Shown here piece after piece: positions 46,626 through 56,085 of a stretch of 64,000 bases of DNA (its first letter is position 1; every line of letters begins with the position of its first letter). Under the pieces are notes generated by a model that was given only the letters and a program-made list of their open reading frames with translations, had not been told where the DNA came from and made no database searches. Source of the DNA: Thalassotalea sp. 273M-4 (GTDB lineage: Bacteria; Pseudomonadota; Gammaproteobacteria; Enterobacterales; Alteromonadaceae); the NCBI RefSeq assembly GCF_041410465.1, contig NZ_CP166961.1, positions 2,542,001-2,606,000 on the forward strand. The letters run 5' to 3'. Position numbers and translations under genes: made by a program.

Positions 46626-48263
46626 TCAAGGCGCTTTCTGTTTCACCTTTTTTGTCTCTCGCTTTTGGCGCAAACTTTTACGGTGGTTAATTTGACCTTG
46701 ATTGTCATAGGATCTTTTCAGCCTTTGAGTTTGCCCTTTCGTCACATCTTTTTTAACCGCCGTTATATTTTTTCCTGTGGCTAAGGAGTTGCTTTTATTT
46801 AGCGGTTGGCGCTTAAGCTCTCTTCTTTCTGCTTTGATTTTACTCACCAACGGTTGCTGACGAGTTTGCTCTTTACTCTTGATAGCATGTTGACGTTTGC
46901 TCTCCTTTCTCTCAAGCCTATTGCCTTTAAGTTTATTCGCTAAAACGGTCGACTTATTCAGCGCTCGTTGGTCAAAGTCGTTATCTCGCGATTTAAATTG
47001 ACCAGGGTGTCTATTTATTGCCTTGTCTTTTTGTTGCTGCCTTAGTAAGCGCTCAGTGTTTTGCGTTGGTCGCTGACTATTAAAGCGCTTAGCAATGTGC
47101 GCACTCTTATAAGCCACTCCCTTGCGATGTTTAGGCTGATGCTGCCAGCGCTCAGCTTTAACAAAATGATTTTTAGCGTGGCGTTGTTTACCACGGCTAA
47201 CATGAACTTTGTTTTTGTGGTATCGACCATAGTGATGACGATAATGATGACTGTGATGATTAACGATCACATAATGATTACGCCAACTGACTCGACCAAA
47301 AAAGAATCCGATGGCCACCTCTACCCCACTATTCCAATAATACGGGCTGTGATTATGACCATAATGATGTGGATAAAAGTGGGCATACTCAGGCCAATAA
47401 ATTGGCGGATAATAATGCCAATGCCAAGACCCGTAGACTCTTCGACTGTCGTAATATGGCACATAAATAATCTCGGGTTTAGCGGGTTCAATTACAATGA
47501 CTTTCTCAACACGAGTCACTTTCATGTTTTCCATTTTTGTCAAGTTACCCGCCTCATCGGCTTGTTGCCTTAAGGTTTGAATAGACTCTAAAACCTGCGC
47601 TTGTGCTTCTAAAAAGGCATCGCCAATTTGTTGGGTCCAGGTCAGTTCATTACTCATTTTGTTAACCACAGCAGGAAATGGCAATAATGCCTTAATACTT
47701 GGATCCCAGTCTTTATTTTCAGCTCGAGCGATAACATCTGAAGCGGACAAGCCTGTATTGTTAGCAAGCCAGCGACTGGCTTCTACGATTTCTATAGGGT
47801 AAGTTGAAGCAATTAAAATGTGGCTTAGCAAACTATCTGGGTATAAAGCAATAGGGGCTAAAAGTTGCTCTAACTCACCTTGTTGGTAGTGCACTAGAGG
47901 TGGATCGTCTGGAGAGTCACTATATTGAAGTTCACTCGCTTGAGAATGGCTCTTTAGCGCTGTTGGCTCAGCTTCATTTGCGGTTACCGAAGCGATTGTT
48001 GAAGGGACATTTGAAGCAAGCCGTAAGGGCGCTTTAACGGCGCTGTCGGCTTTGCTGTTTGGGCTCAAAGCTTGCTCCGTTTGTAGAGTATTTTGAGAAT
48101 CTGCCACTGGTTGACGGTTATTAACGCTCGTCTCGGGTGGTATCTGAATTTGAAGATCTTGAGCGTTTGCCGATGAAAGCGCATTATTTGCCAGCAAAAC
48201 AGCGCTCAACAGCACCACAGTTGTGAAACTAACCTTTGTAAAAAGCGCAATAGATTTGCTCAT
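46626..48263 (-). CDS. DUF3300 exported protein with His/Tyr-rich segment
   Basis: A 545-residue protein from the ATG at 48263, which has GAGG upstream. A signal peptide (TTVVLLSAVLLANNALSSANA) leads into the DUF3300 domain: YQQGELEQLLAPIALYPDSL, IVEASRWLANNTGLSASDV and EIIYVPYYDSRRVYG. A stretch very rich in His, Tyr and Trp follows (such as YPPIYWPEYAHFYPHHYGHN). The rest, about 180 residues, is highly basic with repeated Arg/Lys/Gln. It is probably secreted or envelope-bound; metal or polyanion binding is only inferred. Confidence 0.85.
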   Translation of the reverse strand: MSKSIALFTKVSFTTVVLLSAVLLANNALSSANAQDLQIQIPPETSVNNRQPVADSQNTLQTEQALSPNSKADSAVKAPLRLASNVPSTIASVTANEAEPTALKSHSQASELQYSDSPDDPPLVHYQQGELEQLLAPIALYPDSLLSHILIASTYPIEIVEASRWLANNTGLSASDVIARAENKDWDPSIKALLPFPAVVNKMSNELTWTQQIGDAFLEAQAQVLESIQTLRQQADEAGNLTKMENMKVTRVEKVIVIEPAKPEIIYVPYYDSRRVYGSWHWHYYPPIYWPEYAHFYPHHYGHNHSPYYWNSGVEVAIGFFFGRVSWRNHYVIVNHHSHHYRHHYGRYHKNKVHVSRGKQRHAKNHFVKAERWQHQPKHRKGVAYKSAHIAKRFNSQRPTQNTERLLRQQQKDKAINRHPGQFKSRDNDFDQRALNKSTVLANKLKGNRLERKESKRQHAIKSKEQTRQQPLVSKIKAERRELKRQPLNKSNSLATGKNITAVKKDVTKGQTQRLKRSYDNQGQINHRKSLRQKRETKKVKQKAP

Positions 48264-48492
48264 AACGTACCTCATTTGTTGTATGACCATGCTAACTCGC
48301 TTTTCACAATGTTAGCATGTGAACTTTTGATGACAGCAGCGTAATTTGCCAGCGCCATACAAGCCAAAACCAATGCCAATTCCAATTCCAATGGCAAGCA
48401 ATAAGCTTGGCTATTGAACCTAGGATCTGAAACTAAGGTCTATGATACAACAATGAAACTGAACACAAGATGAACACAGCCGTGGTAAAAAA

Positions 48493-49950
48493 TTAGCTGT
48501 TAAAGTGAAGATGAAAGCACGCCCCGCCTAAGCTTTTTGACTCCCCTATTTCTAATTGGCCTTGATAGCTGTCGACCAAGTCACGTACGATCGCCAAGCC
48601 AATACCATGACCGGCGTCATAAGTATCGGCGCGGGTACCTCGATGAAAAATCCTTTCTCGCTCTTGCTCACTAATACCCGAGCCGTCATCTTCCACCATA
48701 ATACTCAGTTGTTGCTTCGCACAATGAACGGTTAATTTAATTTCGCTCTGACAAGCCTTACAGGCATTATCAAGCAAATTCCCTAAGAGTTCATAGAGAT
48801 CAGACTCATCGCCCTTAAATTGGCTTTTTGGGGTGATTTGGCTGCTAAATGTTATTTGTTTTTGCCGGTATATTTTGTCTAAACTGGCGATAATTTTGTC
48901 AGCAACATCGCCGATATCAAGCCCAACATGCCAAGCTTTATCGCCCGCACTTTGTGCCCTTTTTAATTGATGTTCGATGGTTTTGTTCACGACCGCTAGT
49001 TGTTGTTGCGTTGTACTCGTTAAGTCTTGTTGGGTTTGAATAACCGCTAATGGTGTTTTTAATGCATGGGCTAAATCTGACAAGGCGTTACGATAACGCT
49101 GTCGCTGCTGTTGCTCTGAGCTTAGTAAGGTATTCACTTGCCGAGCGACTTTATCCAGCTCATCTGGATAAGCTTTTTGCACATGTTCAGCATCGCCTTG
49201 CTCAACTTGCACGAGCTCATGCAATAAGGTTTTTAACGGCGCTAAGGTGTACGTTAGCCAAACCAATTGAACGAATACCAAGACCACTAGTAACACCCCA
49301 AACCAAAACCACATATTCAGTTTAAAACGGTTAATGGCTTGGTCAAAATCACTTTTATCTTTAACAATATGCACGGTCAGTGGGTACTCACCATCAACCA
49401 ATTCAAAGCTAGCACTAAAACTGTAAATAAAGTGAGGGCGCTGAGCTAAACTAATTTCGCTAAAAGCAGACTGCCCTAACTCGGGTGATGGCAACGACTT
49501 TGGCAATTCCAAACTTAGCAAAGAAGGCGAAGCCCAAACCACATCTTGCTGTGGCGCTAACACAATAGGGGCAGGCTTTGCATCAACAGGTGTATTTTTT
49601 AATCGACTCTCAGAGATCTGAGTCTTAGGTGCAAGGCTCATTGAATTTTGGCTGATAATGGCATATAACCCTGACTCGCTCACATTAAACAGGTTGTCTA
49701 ATAAGAGTGCAGGCATCGCTAAGGTATTATCATCAATTTCGGCAACCGCTAAAATAGAGTAACTATGGGCCGCCAGTTCATTGTTGATTGCGGTTTTTAA
49801 TTGCTCGGTAAATGCGGTATTTAACAACATCGCCACCACAGGCAATATCAGCAAGATGCTTAAAATTGCACTGAACATTAATCGCGTTTGAAATGAATTT
49901 AACTTAAGCGAAGAGCGCCAAGTACTTAGCAAATCAGCGCTCCTTATCAA
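48493..49950 (-). CDS. Sensor histidine kinase, PhoQ-like
   Basis: A 485-residue membrane kinase. Two helices (about 25-46 and 233-255) flank a periplasmic sensor. A HAMP-like segment, an H-box SDLAHALKTPLAVIQ with His295, an N-box LLGNLLDNACKAC and the ATP loops VEDDGSGISEQE and GHGIGLAIVRDL follow. Layout and linkage to an OmpR-type regulator resemble PhoQ. All catalytic residues are present, in contrast to the large kinase at 3.2-7.3 kb. Overlaps the regulator gene by 17 bases. Confidence 0.92.
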   Translation of the reverse strand: MIRSADLLSTWRSSLKLNSFQTRLMFSAILSILLILPVVAMLLNTAFTEQLKTAINNELAAHSYSILAVAEIDDNTLAMPALLLDNLFNVSESGLYAIISQNSMSLAPKTQISESRLKNTPVDAKPAPIVLAPQQDVVWASPSLLSLELPKSLPSPELGQSAFSEISLAQRPHFIYSFSASFELVDGEYPLTVHIVKDKSDFDQAINRFKLNMWFWFGVLLVVLVFVQLVWLTYTLAPLKTLLHELVQVEQGDAEHVQKAYPDELDKVARQVNTLLSSEQQQRQRYRNALSDLAHALKTPLAVIQTQQDLTSTTQQQLAVVNKTIEHQLKRAQSAGDKAWHVGLDIGDVADKIIASLDKIYRQKQITFSSQITPKSQFKGDESDLYELLGNLLDNACKACQSEIKLTVHCAKQQLSIMVEDDGSGISEQERERIFHRGTRADTYDAGHGIGLAIVRDLVDSYQGQLEIGESKSLGGACFHLHFNS

Positions 49951-50617
49951 AGGCTTTTAATCTATAGCCTTGGCCTCGAAGGGTTTCAATCAATTGATGG
50001 TGATTATCCGGGTCTAGCTTTTTTCGAAGACGACGAATAAACACCTCAATCACATTCGAATCAAGATCAAAATCTTCATTGTAAATATGTTCTGTTAATA
50101 CCGTTTTTGATTTCACTTCGCCAATATGCAACATCAAATATTCCAATAACTTGTATTCTGAGCTGCTAAGTTTAATGGCTTGTTCATCAACCCAAACATC
50201 CAATGTCGCTGTATTGATGGTTAATGGACCATTGCTTATCAAAGGGCTAGCTTTACCTGCACTGCGCCTGATTAACGCATTTAAACGAGCCAGTAATTCT
50301 TCGACTTGAAAAGGTTTGGTTAAATAATCATCGGCTCCGGCATCTAGGCCTGCCACCTTGTCTTGCCAATGATCACGCGCGGTTAAAATGATAATAGGAA
50401 AGCCAATGTTGTTACTGCGAAGGGTTTTAATAACGGAAATGCCGTCCATAACGGGTAAACCAACATCCACTACAGCGGCATCATAAGGGTTTTCCATTGC
50501 TAAGAACGCGCCATCCTCACCATCACTGGCGACATCTACCGAGTAATTGGCTTGCTCGAGTTGTTCTTTTAGGTGGGTTTGAAGACTGATATCATCTTCA
50601 AGCAAGAGTAATCGCAT
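49934..50617 (-). CDS. OmpR-family response regulator, PhoP-like
   Basis: A 227-residue regulator. The receiver has Asp8-Asp9, the phospho-acceptor Asp51 (VVDVGLPVMDG) and Lys101 (YLTKPF). The C-terminal winged helix includes SSEYKLLEYLMLHIGEVKSK and SNVIEVFIRRLRKKL. It is 2 bases after the PepSY gene and overlaps the kinase, so the three form one operon. Confidence 0.94.
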   Translation of the reverse strand: MRLLLLEDDISLQTHLKEQLEQANYSVDVASDGEDGAFLAMENPYDAAVVDVGLPVMDGISVIKTLRSNNIGFPIIILTARDHWQDKVAGLDAGADDYLTKPFQVEELLARLNALIRRSAGKASPLISNGPLTINTATLDVWVDEQAIKLSSSEYKLLEYLMLHIGEVKSKTVLTEHIYNEDFDLDSNVIEVFIRRLRKKLDPDNHHQLIETLRGQGYRLKAFDKER

Positions 50618-50619
50618 CG

Positions 50620-50922
50620 CTACCCCTTAATTTTCCCGGTTTTGGCATCAACCTGTACTGTGATAATTTTACCGTTGTCTTTTAATAATTTAACACGATA
50701 GCCGGACTTTTTTTTCTTACTGCTAAGCACTTTTCCACCAAAACGAGCTTTTACGATTTTAGCGGCCTGCGATGGGCTTTTAACTACATATGCTTGTTCA
50801 GAGTTCTGCTTTTTGACCAATCTCGGCGCATTCTTATCAGCGGATTTAGGCGCATAGGCCATACTCAGACCACTGCAAGGTAGCGTTAAGAGCAAAATAA
50901 GCAAAAAAGAAAAACGTTTCAT
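50620..50922 (-). CDS. PepSY domain exported protein
   Basis: A 100-residue protein starting at the ATG with AGGTG upstream (50922). The signal peptide is FSFLLILLLTLPCSGLSMAYA. A PepSY domain (about 45-98) has SPSQAAKIVKARFGGKVLSSKK and VQVDAKTGKIKG. PepSY proteins inhibit peptidases or act as sensor partners. As first gene of the two-component operon it is a good candidate for an envelope stress or signal protein of that system. Confidence 0.9.
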   Translation of the reverse strand: MKRFSFLLILLLTLPCSGLSMAYAPKSADKNAPRLVKKQNSEQAYVVKSPSQAAKIVKARFGGKVLSSKKKKSGYRVKLLKDNGKIITVQVDAKTGKIKG

Positions 50923-51251
50923 TAACAACACCTAATGTCCTTAATATAGATTGAGCGAACACAAAAGCTGTATTTGCATCATGAGAAAATAATATCACTC
51001 ACCCAGTGTAAAAGATAAGCTTTGCGAAATAAACACCCACATCGACAGCGCCAAAGTTTTTGTTTAAATAGGCTTAACTTATCACAGCACACCTTCATGG
51101 CGTCATTTTGAACTAAAGTTTATGCAGAGCAAACTGAACCTACGCTGAATGCTCCATCGCTTGGCTTTTAATGATGAAACACAAAGCGTTCAGCAACGAT
51201 TCATCTTGATTGCGGTTTAATGGCTTTATCAAAAGCATATGGAGATAGGTT
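50923..51251. other. Divergent promoter region, PepSY operon / choice-of-anchor H gene
   Basis: About 330 bases with no reading frame of note. Presumably holds both promoters. The anchor-H gene has a good GGAGATAGG site just before its ATG. Confidence 0.5.
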
Positions 51252-52115
51252 ATGCCTAACAAAAAGCCAATGAAAAAAAACTCAAAAATATCTATATTGA
51301 CCAAAATTCTGATTTCGGTATTGGTGTTACTACTCATTTTGTTGTCTCTGCAACTAGTCATTGTGTTTTTAGGCATCAACGAAGCCAATGCCAATGAAAC
51401 CACATTGACAACGTCCCCTTATGCCGAGTCTAAAGGTCAATACCTTAACCCCAACAGCGCGATGGAACATAAAAGCAGGCATCCTCAACTTTCAATGTTA
51501 GAGCAAAGTCGCCATCAATCGCCAACGCCAGCAGGTCAAACTTTAGGCGTAAGCACACAGCGCAACAAGGGGTCTGAGCTAAGGGCAAAAGGGTGGCATG
51601 GCATCTCATCCGACTTTGATATTTATGATGGTTATGCTCAGCTTTATGATGACTTAGACCAAGATGGCTATTATCAATCATTTTCTATTGTATTCGATCC
51701 GGACTACTATGGCTGGGAAGGATTTGCCAATGTCTATGGCGTGATTTATTTAAGTCAAGATGGTGGGCCCTGGATGCATTTATACACCACAGAGGTGTTT
51801 ACTATATTTGCCGATAGTAGCGATGATGCCTACGAGGTTTCAACGACCTTGTATCAAGACTATGACAGCGATTATTACGATGTTCTAATTGACTTATACC
51901 ACGTTGACTCTGACCAAGTCGTTGCTACTTTCAGTGCTTATGATACCGATGCGCTGTATGCTTTAGGGCTTGAAAGTCAGGAGTATGACCAAGTTTATGA
52001 CGATGAGTACGACCATTATCATGGCAGCTTTTCAGCGTTCAGTTTAGCCCTTATGTCTTTGGTTTTATTGCTCAGATGCGCTCGTCGTCGAATGTGTTTG
52101 ATAGCGGGTAATTAA
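51252..52115 (+). CDS. Choice-of-anchor H family protein
   Basis: A 287-residue exported protein. The N-terminal hydrophobic segment (SVLVLLLILLSLQLVIVFLG) is followed by a Tyr/Asp-rich beta-type domain. This has repeated YDGYAQLYDDLDQDGYYQSF-like units around 125-235. A C-terminal helix plus basic tail ends SLALMSLVLLLRCARRRM. The tripartite tail (polar, helix, Arg-rich) is GlyGly-CTERM-like and is the reason for the name; such tails can be processed by rhombosortase. The last 51 bases overlap the convergent GIY-YIG gene. Confidence 0.82.
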   Translation: MPNKKPMKKNSKISILTKILISVLVLLLILLSLQLVIVFLGINEANANETTLTTSPYAESKGQYLNPNSAMEHKSRHPQLSMLEQSRHQSPTPAGQTLGVSTQRNKGSELRAKGWHGISSDFDIYDGYAQLYDDLDQDGYYQSFSIVFDPDYYGWEGFANVYGVIYLSQDGGPWMHLYTTEVFTIFADSSDDAYEVSTTLYQDYDSDYYDVLIDLYHVDSDQVVATFSAYDTDALYALGLESQEYDQVYDDEYDHYHGSFSAFSLALMSLVLLLRCARRRMCLIAGN

Positions 52116-52355
52116 CGCCAGTTTTTGCTTTCGAGTTAGCTTTTTTATCGCGATTTCGCGTTTAGTCGCCGAAGAACGACAGTCGCATCGTTCTTGATAC
52201 ATTAACTGAACAGGTAATCTATTGCGCGTATACTTCGCCGATTTGATGCCACCACTGTTGTGTTCATGCACCCGCCTTTGGGTATCTGTGGTGATCCCAG
52301 TGTAGAGGCTAGTATCTGCGCATTGTAAAACATAAACAAACCAGTTCGACTTCAT
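52065..52355 (-). CDS. GIY-YIG nuclease family protein (UPF0213)
   Basis: A 96-residue protein with the GIY-YIG fold: WFVYVLQCADTSLYTGITTD gives the two Tyr motifs, then RVHEHNSGGIKSAKYTRNRL with the catalytic Arg/His region. YhbQ-type proteins of this size are single-domain nucleases of uncertain role. Tail-overlaps the anchor-H gene, which constrains both sequences. Confidence 0.9.
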   Translation of the reverse strand: MKSNWFVYVLQCADTSLYTGITTDTQRRVHEHNSGGIKSAKYTRNRLPVQLMYQERCDCRSSATKREIAIKKLTRKQKLALITRYQTHSTTSASEQ

Positions 52356-52409
52356 GATGGCTAAATTCTGTTGCAGTGATGGGTTAAATCACTATAAGAT
52401 GACTTGGTG

Positions 52410-52823
52410 ATGCTATTTATAACAGACAATATCAAATTAGACGAGAGTGAAATTGAGTTGAGCGCCATTCGCTCGCAGGGCGCGGGTGGGCAAAATGTCA
52501 ACAAAGTAGCCACCGCCATTCACTTAAGATTTGATATTAAAGCATCTTCATTACCGGATTTTTTAAAACATAAACTCTTGCACAGTAACGATTCTCGGAT
52601 CAATAAAGATGGCGTGGTGATCATTAAATCGCAAAGTCATCGTAGCCAAGAAAAAAATCGTCAAACCGCAATAGAGCGCTTAATCGATTTGATCAAACCG
52701 TTCACCGTGACGGTTAAAAAGCGAAAACCAACAAAGCCAACAAAAGGCTCACAACAACGGCGAATGGATAGCAAAAGCAAACGCGGACAGTTAAAATCCA
52801 ACCGTTCCAAAGTAAAATTTTAA
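52410..52823 (+). CDS. arfB: Alternative ribosome-rescue peptidyl-tRNA hydrolase
   Basis: A 137-residue protein that frees stalled ribosomes by hydrolysing peptidyl-tRNA. The catalytic GGQ is in SQGAGGQNVNKVATAIHL. The C-terminal tail is highly basic (KKRKPTKPTKGSQQRRMDSK), as needed to enter the mRNA channel. ATG at 52410 is preferred over the upstream TTG/GTG. Twenty-three bases precede the DUF2797 gene. Confidence 0.93.
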   Translation: MLFITDNIKLDESEIELSAIRSQGAGGQNVNKVATAIHLRFDIKASSLPDFLKHKLLHSNDSRINKDGVVIIKSQSHRSQEKNRQTAIERLIDLIKPFTVTVKKRKPTKPTKGSQQRRMDSKSKRGQLKSNRSKVKF

Positions 52824-52846
52824 ACAACTAGGTTAGCAACCCCACT

Positions 52847-53677
52847 ATGACAGATACCAGCATTCGTGGTCATTTAAAAAAAATGACCAGTTCTCTAGTT
52901 AATGGCGAAGTCCAATATGCGTTACCTCTTGATGATCAATTGTTAGCATTAAATGATCTTATCGGCAAACCATTAACCCTAACTTTCACCGGTGACATTC
53001 ACTGTCAACATTGCAGTAAAAAAACCAAAAAAAGTTACTCACAAGGGTTTTGCTACCCATGTATGACCAAGCTCGCTATGTGCGACATGTGTATCATGAA
53101 GCCTGAAACCTGTCATTACGACAAGGGGACTTGTCGTGAGCCTGAATGGGGAGAAGCGAATTGCTTCGTGCCACACTATGTTTATTTAGCCAACACCACC
53201 GCGATTAAAGTCGGGATCACCCGACATACCCAATTACCGACCCGTTGGATTGATCAAGGAGCGAACCAAGCTTTACCGATTTTTAAAGTCAGTTCGAGAT
53301 TACAGTCGGGCTTATTAGAAACGGCGTTGGCCGATTTTATCTCTGACAAAACCAATTGGCGCAACATGCTTAAAGGCAAGGCAGAAGCGATTGACTTAAA
53401 AGCCAGAGCTGAAGAACTGATCCCTAAAATAGCCGCCCGCTTAGACGAGTTAAAACTGCTTTATGGCGCCGATGCTATTGAGCAACTAGACCAAGATATT
53501 GTTGAAATAGACTACCCGGTTTTACAATACCCAAGCAAAATTAGCTCGTTCAACTTTGATAAGAATCCTGAAGTATCGGGCACTTTAATGGGCATAAAGG
53601 GTCAATACTTATACTTTGATACTGGGGTGATTAATATTCGCAAATTTACTTCTTATGAAGTTATCGCCAGTTATTAA
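52847..53677 (+). CDS. DUF2797 protein (zinc-binding, GIY-YIG-like)
   Basis: A 276-residue protein with a Cys-rich zinc-type region (HCQHCSKKTKKSYSQGFCYP, then CDMCIMKPETCHYDKGTC) and a downstream HYVYLANTTAIKVGITRHTQ that resembles the GIY-YIG start. DUF2797 function is unknown; nucleic-acid processing is plausible. It follows arfB closely, so the two may be co-transcribed. Confidence 0.87.
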   Translation: MTDTSIRGHLKKMTSSLVNGEVQYALPLDDQLLALNDLIGKPLTLTFTGDIHCQHCSKKTKKSYSQGFCYPCMTKLAMCDMCIMKPETCHYDKGTCREPEWGEANCFVPHYVYLANTTAIKVGITRHTQLPTRWIDQGANQALPIFKVSSRLQSGLLETALADFISDKTNWRNMLKGKAEAIDLKARAEELIPKIAARLDELKLLYGADAIEQLDQDIVEIDYPVLQYPSKISSFNFDKNPEVSGTLMGIKGQYLYFDTGVINIRKFTSYEVIASY

Positions 53678-53744
53678 TGAATCCGCTAACATAGCAGCGA
53701 AAAAATAAACAATTAAAGCTAACAATCGAATTTAAGAGACGTTA

Positions 53745-55568
53745 ATGAAAAAGACCGCCTTATCACTTGCCGTTATTGCCATCTTAAGTGGCTGTAATCC
53801 GGCCCAAACACCGACGAGTCAAACAGCTGAAATCAAACCGCAAAGTACGACTCTTGCCCAAACTGAACAGCAAAAGTTACAGCAACTCTTTGACCGTGCG
53901 TTTATCGAGGAAATTGAATTAAACCCAATTTCGGGTACTTACATTGGCATGAACGAATACAATGATAAGTTTCAAGCCCCTATTTCAGAGCAGTCATTAG
54001 CCGATGCCTTAGCACGTGAACAAGCTTTGTTAAGTGAAATTAACGCCATCGACCAAAGCCAACTTAGCGGTCAAGACTTACTCAGTTATCAAATTTTTAA
54101 ACGCGACCGAGAACTCGCAATCAAAGGGTTTGAATTTAATGGTCAGTATTTGCCTCTTAACCAAATGTATGGCATTCATAATACGTTTGCCTCTTTAGGC
54201 TCTGGCCAAAGCGCTCAGCCGTTTCAAACGGTTGAAGATTATGACAACTTTATTGCCAGAAGCCACGGCTTTAGCAAGTACATGGACAGCGTTATTGAAT
54301 ACATGCGCAAAGGCATGTCGCAAGGCTATGTGCTACCAGCCGCCTTGATCAAAAAGATCATCCCACAATTAACAGTGCATATTGTCAAAGATGCCAGTGA
54401 CAGTGTGTTTTACGGTCCGGTACAAATGTTGGAAAGCAACAACGACTTAACCGATGCCGAAAAACAACAGATCAGCCAAGACTACCAAGACTTAATTTTA
54501 AATACCATCAGCCCAACCTACGCTAAATTCCATCAATTTATTGTTGATGAATATCAGCCTAAAGGTCGTAGCAGCGTTGGTTTATCACAACTACCGAATG
54601 GCGAAGCTTGGTATCAACATAAAATTGAAACCAACACCACCTTAGCGTTAACTGCCGAAGAAATTCATCAGTACGGTAAAGATGAAGTTGCGCGTATTTT
54701 AACTGAAATGAAAAAAGTTAAAGAACAGGTGAAATTTGACGGTGACTTAAAAGCGTTTTTTGAATACCTTCGTACCGATGACCAATTTTATTGGGACAGC
54801 GAAGAAGAAGTGATTGCCGCTTACACTAATGTAAAAGAAAAAATTAACGCTCGCTTAGGCCAATTATTTGAAGTATTTCCCAAAGCGGATTACCAAGTAA
54901 AAGCCGTTGAAGCGTATCGCGCAGCTTCCAGTGCTGGTGCGAGCTATCAAAGCCCGGCCGCAGATGGCTCTCGACCTGGTATTTTTTACATCAACACCCA
55001 TAACCTAAAAGCGCAGCCAAAGTTTACTCTTGAAACCTTAAGTATTCATGAAGCGTCGCCGGGGCATCATTTTCAAATTAGCATCCAGCAAGAGGTTCAA
55101 GGCTTACCCATGTTTCGTAAATTTGGTGGCTATACTGTATTTGCCGAAGGTTGGGCCTTATATGCAGAGAGCTTAGGCAAAGAAATGGGGATGTTCACTG
55201 ATCCATATCAGTGGTATGGTCGCTTATCTGATGAGCAGTTACGTGCCATGCGCTTGGTTGTCGATACCGGTTTACATGCGTTTGGCTGGACTCGTGAACA
55301 GGCGATTCAATTTATGGTCGATAACTCATCATTAGCGTTATCTGATATCACTGCCGAAGTCGAGCGTTATATTGCCATTCCGGGCCAAGCCTTGGCTTAC
55401 AAATTAGGCCAAAGAGCCATTCGTCAGATGCGCAATAAAGCAGAGCAGCAACTCGGAGATAAATTTGATGTACGAAAATTCCACACTCAAGTATTGATTG
55501 ATGGTGCGCTACCGATGCCAATATTAGAGCAAAAAATTCAAGCTTGGGTTGACGCTCAAAGCACATAA
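53745..55568 (+). CDS. DUF885 lipoprotein (M32-like metallopeptidase fold)
   Basis: A 607-residue lipoprotein with lipobox LAVIAILSGCNPAQ (Cys about 17). Zinc-like motif TLSIHEASPGHHFQISIQQE has His-Glu and a further His pair. FAEGWALYAESLGKEMGMF supplies a downstream acidic ligand. These are the DUF885 landmarks. Probably an envelope peptidase or hydrolase. Followed by a strong terminator. Confidence 0.9.
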   Translation: MKKTALSLAVIAILSGCNPAQTPTSQTAEIKPQSTTLAQTEQQKLQQLFDRAFIEEIELNPISGTYIGMNEYNDKFQAPISEQSLADALAREQALLSEINAIDQSQLSGQDLLSYQIFKRDRELAIKGFEFNGQYLPLNQMYGIHNTFASLGSGQSAQPFQTVEDYDNFIARSHGFSKYMDSVIEYMRKGMSQGYVLPAALIKKIIPQLTVHIVKDASDSVFYGPVQMLESNNDLTDAEKQQISQDYQDLILNTISPTYAKFHQFIVDEYQPKGRSSVGLSQLPNGEAWYQHKIETNTTLALTAEEIHQYGKDEVARILTEMKKVKEQVKFDGDLKAFFEYLRTDDQFYWDSEEEVIAAYTNVKEKINARLGQLFEVFPKADYQVKAVEAYRAASSAGASYQSPAADGSRPGIFYINTHNLKAQPKFTLETLSIHEASPGHHFQISIQQEVQGLPMFRKFGGYTVFAEGWALYAESLGKEMGMFTDPYQWYGRLSDEQLRAMRLVVDTGLHAFGWTREQAIQFMVDNSSLALSDITAEVERYIAIPGQALAYKLGQRAIRQMRNKAEQQLGDKFDVRKFHTQVLIDGALPMPILEQKIQAWVDAQST

Positions 55569-55592
55569 GCTCCGTTAGCAAGAACGTCCAAA

Positions 55593-55627
55593 AAAGCTCA
55601 GATAAAAATATCTGAGCTTTTTTTATT
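55593..55627 (+). terminator. Rho-independent terminator after DUF885 gene
   Basis: Twelve-base-pair stem AAAGCTCAGATA / TATCTGAGCTTT with a 4-base loop and a long T-run. Confidence 0.93.
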
Positions 55628-55731
55628 CCGGTCAGATCTAGCTGGCTTTCAATGGGCCATTGCGGTTATCTCGCCACGAATCGTTTTATCTCGAACACCT
55701 GGGTAATATAAAACCCAGTGGTTAATCTCAA

Positions 55732-56085
55732 TTACCTTAAGAGCTTTAGAACCTCTTCTTCTTTATAACGAACAATGAGCTGCTGACAATTTTTTGCCAG
55801 AACTTGAACATCAACAAATGAATCTTGAGGTGCGCTGTACATTTTTGCTTTCCAACTTGAAGGTGTTGCGCCAAGTTCAAGACTTTTTAACACCACTAAG
55901 CCAATACCTTTCTCGTTATTGTCATGAGAATGGACCGAAACCTCACCTTTAACTAAGTCAACCATTAGCGTTGCGGGCTTTTGGGCATGAGACCAAACTC
56001 CCGATATATCACAAGCAACCGTAGCTTTTGCCAAAAACGTTGACACCATAACAACAGAACTTAAAACGAAGAGCTTAAACATCAT
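55732..56085 (-). CDS. Small exported protein, unknown family (117 aa)
   Basis: A 117-residue protein with a clear signal peptide (FVLSSVVMVSTFLAKATVA, cut near CDIS). The mature part is about 93 residues with one Cys pair (CDISG and KNCQQL) and a lipocalin-like beginning (SGVWSHAQKPATLMVDL). No family recognised. Single gene. Confidence 0.65.
   Translation of the reverse strand: MMFKLFVLSSVVMVSTFLAKATVACDISGVWSHAQKPATLMVDLVKGEVSVHSHDNNEKGIGLVVLKSLELGATPSSWKAKMYSAPQDSFVDVQVLAKNCQQLIVRYKEEEVLKLLR

Noticed and set aside
48360..48410. Short CCAATTCCAATGCCAAT-like tandem stretch upstream of the DUF3300 gene, considered as repeat array or CRISPR.
   Set aside because: Only a few imperfect 6-base units, no spacers and no cas genes nearby.
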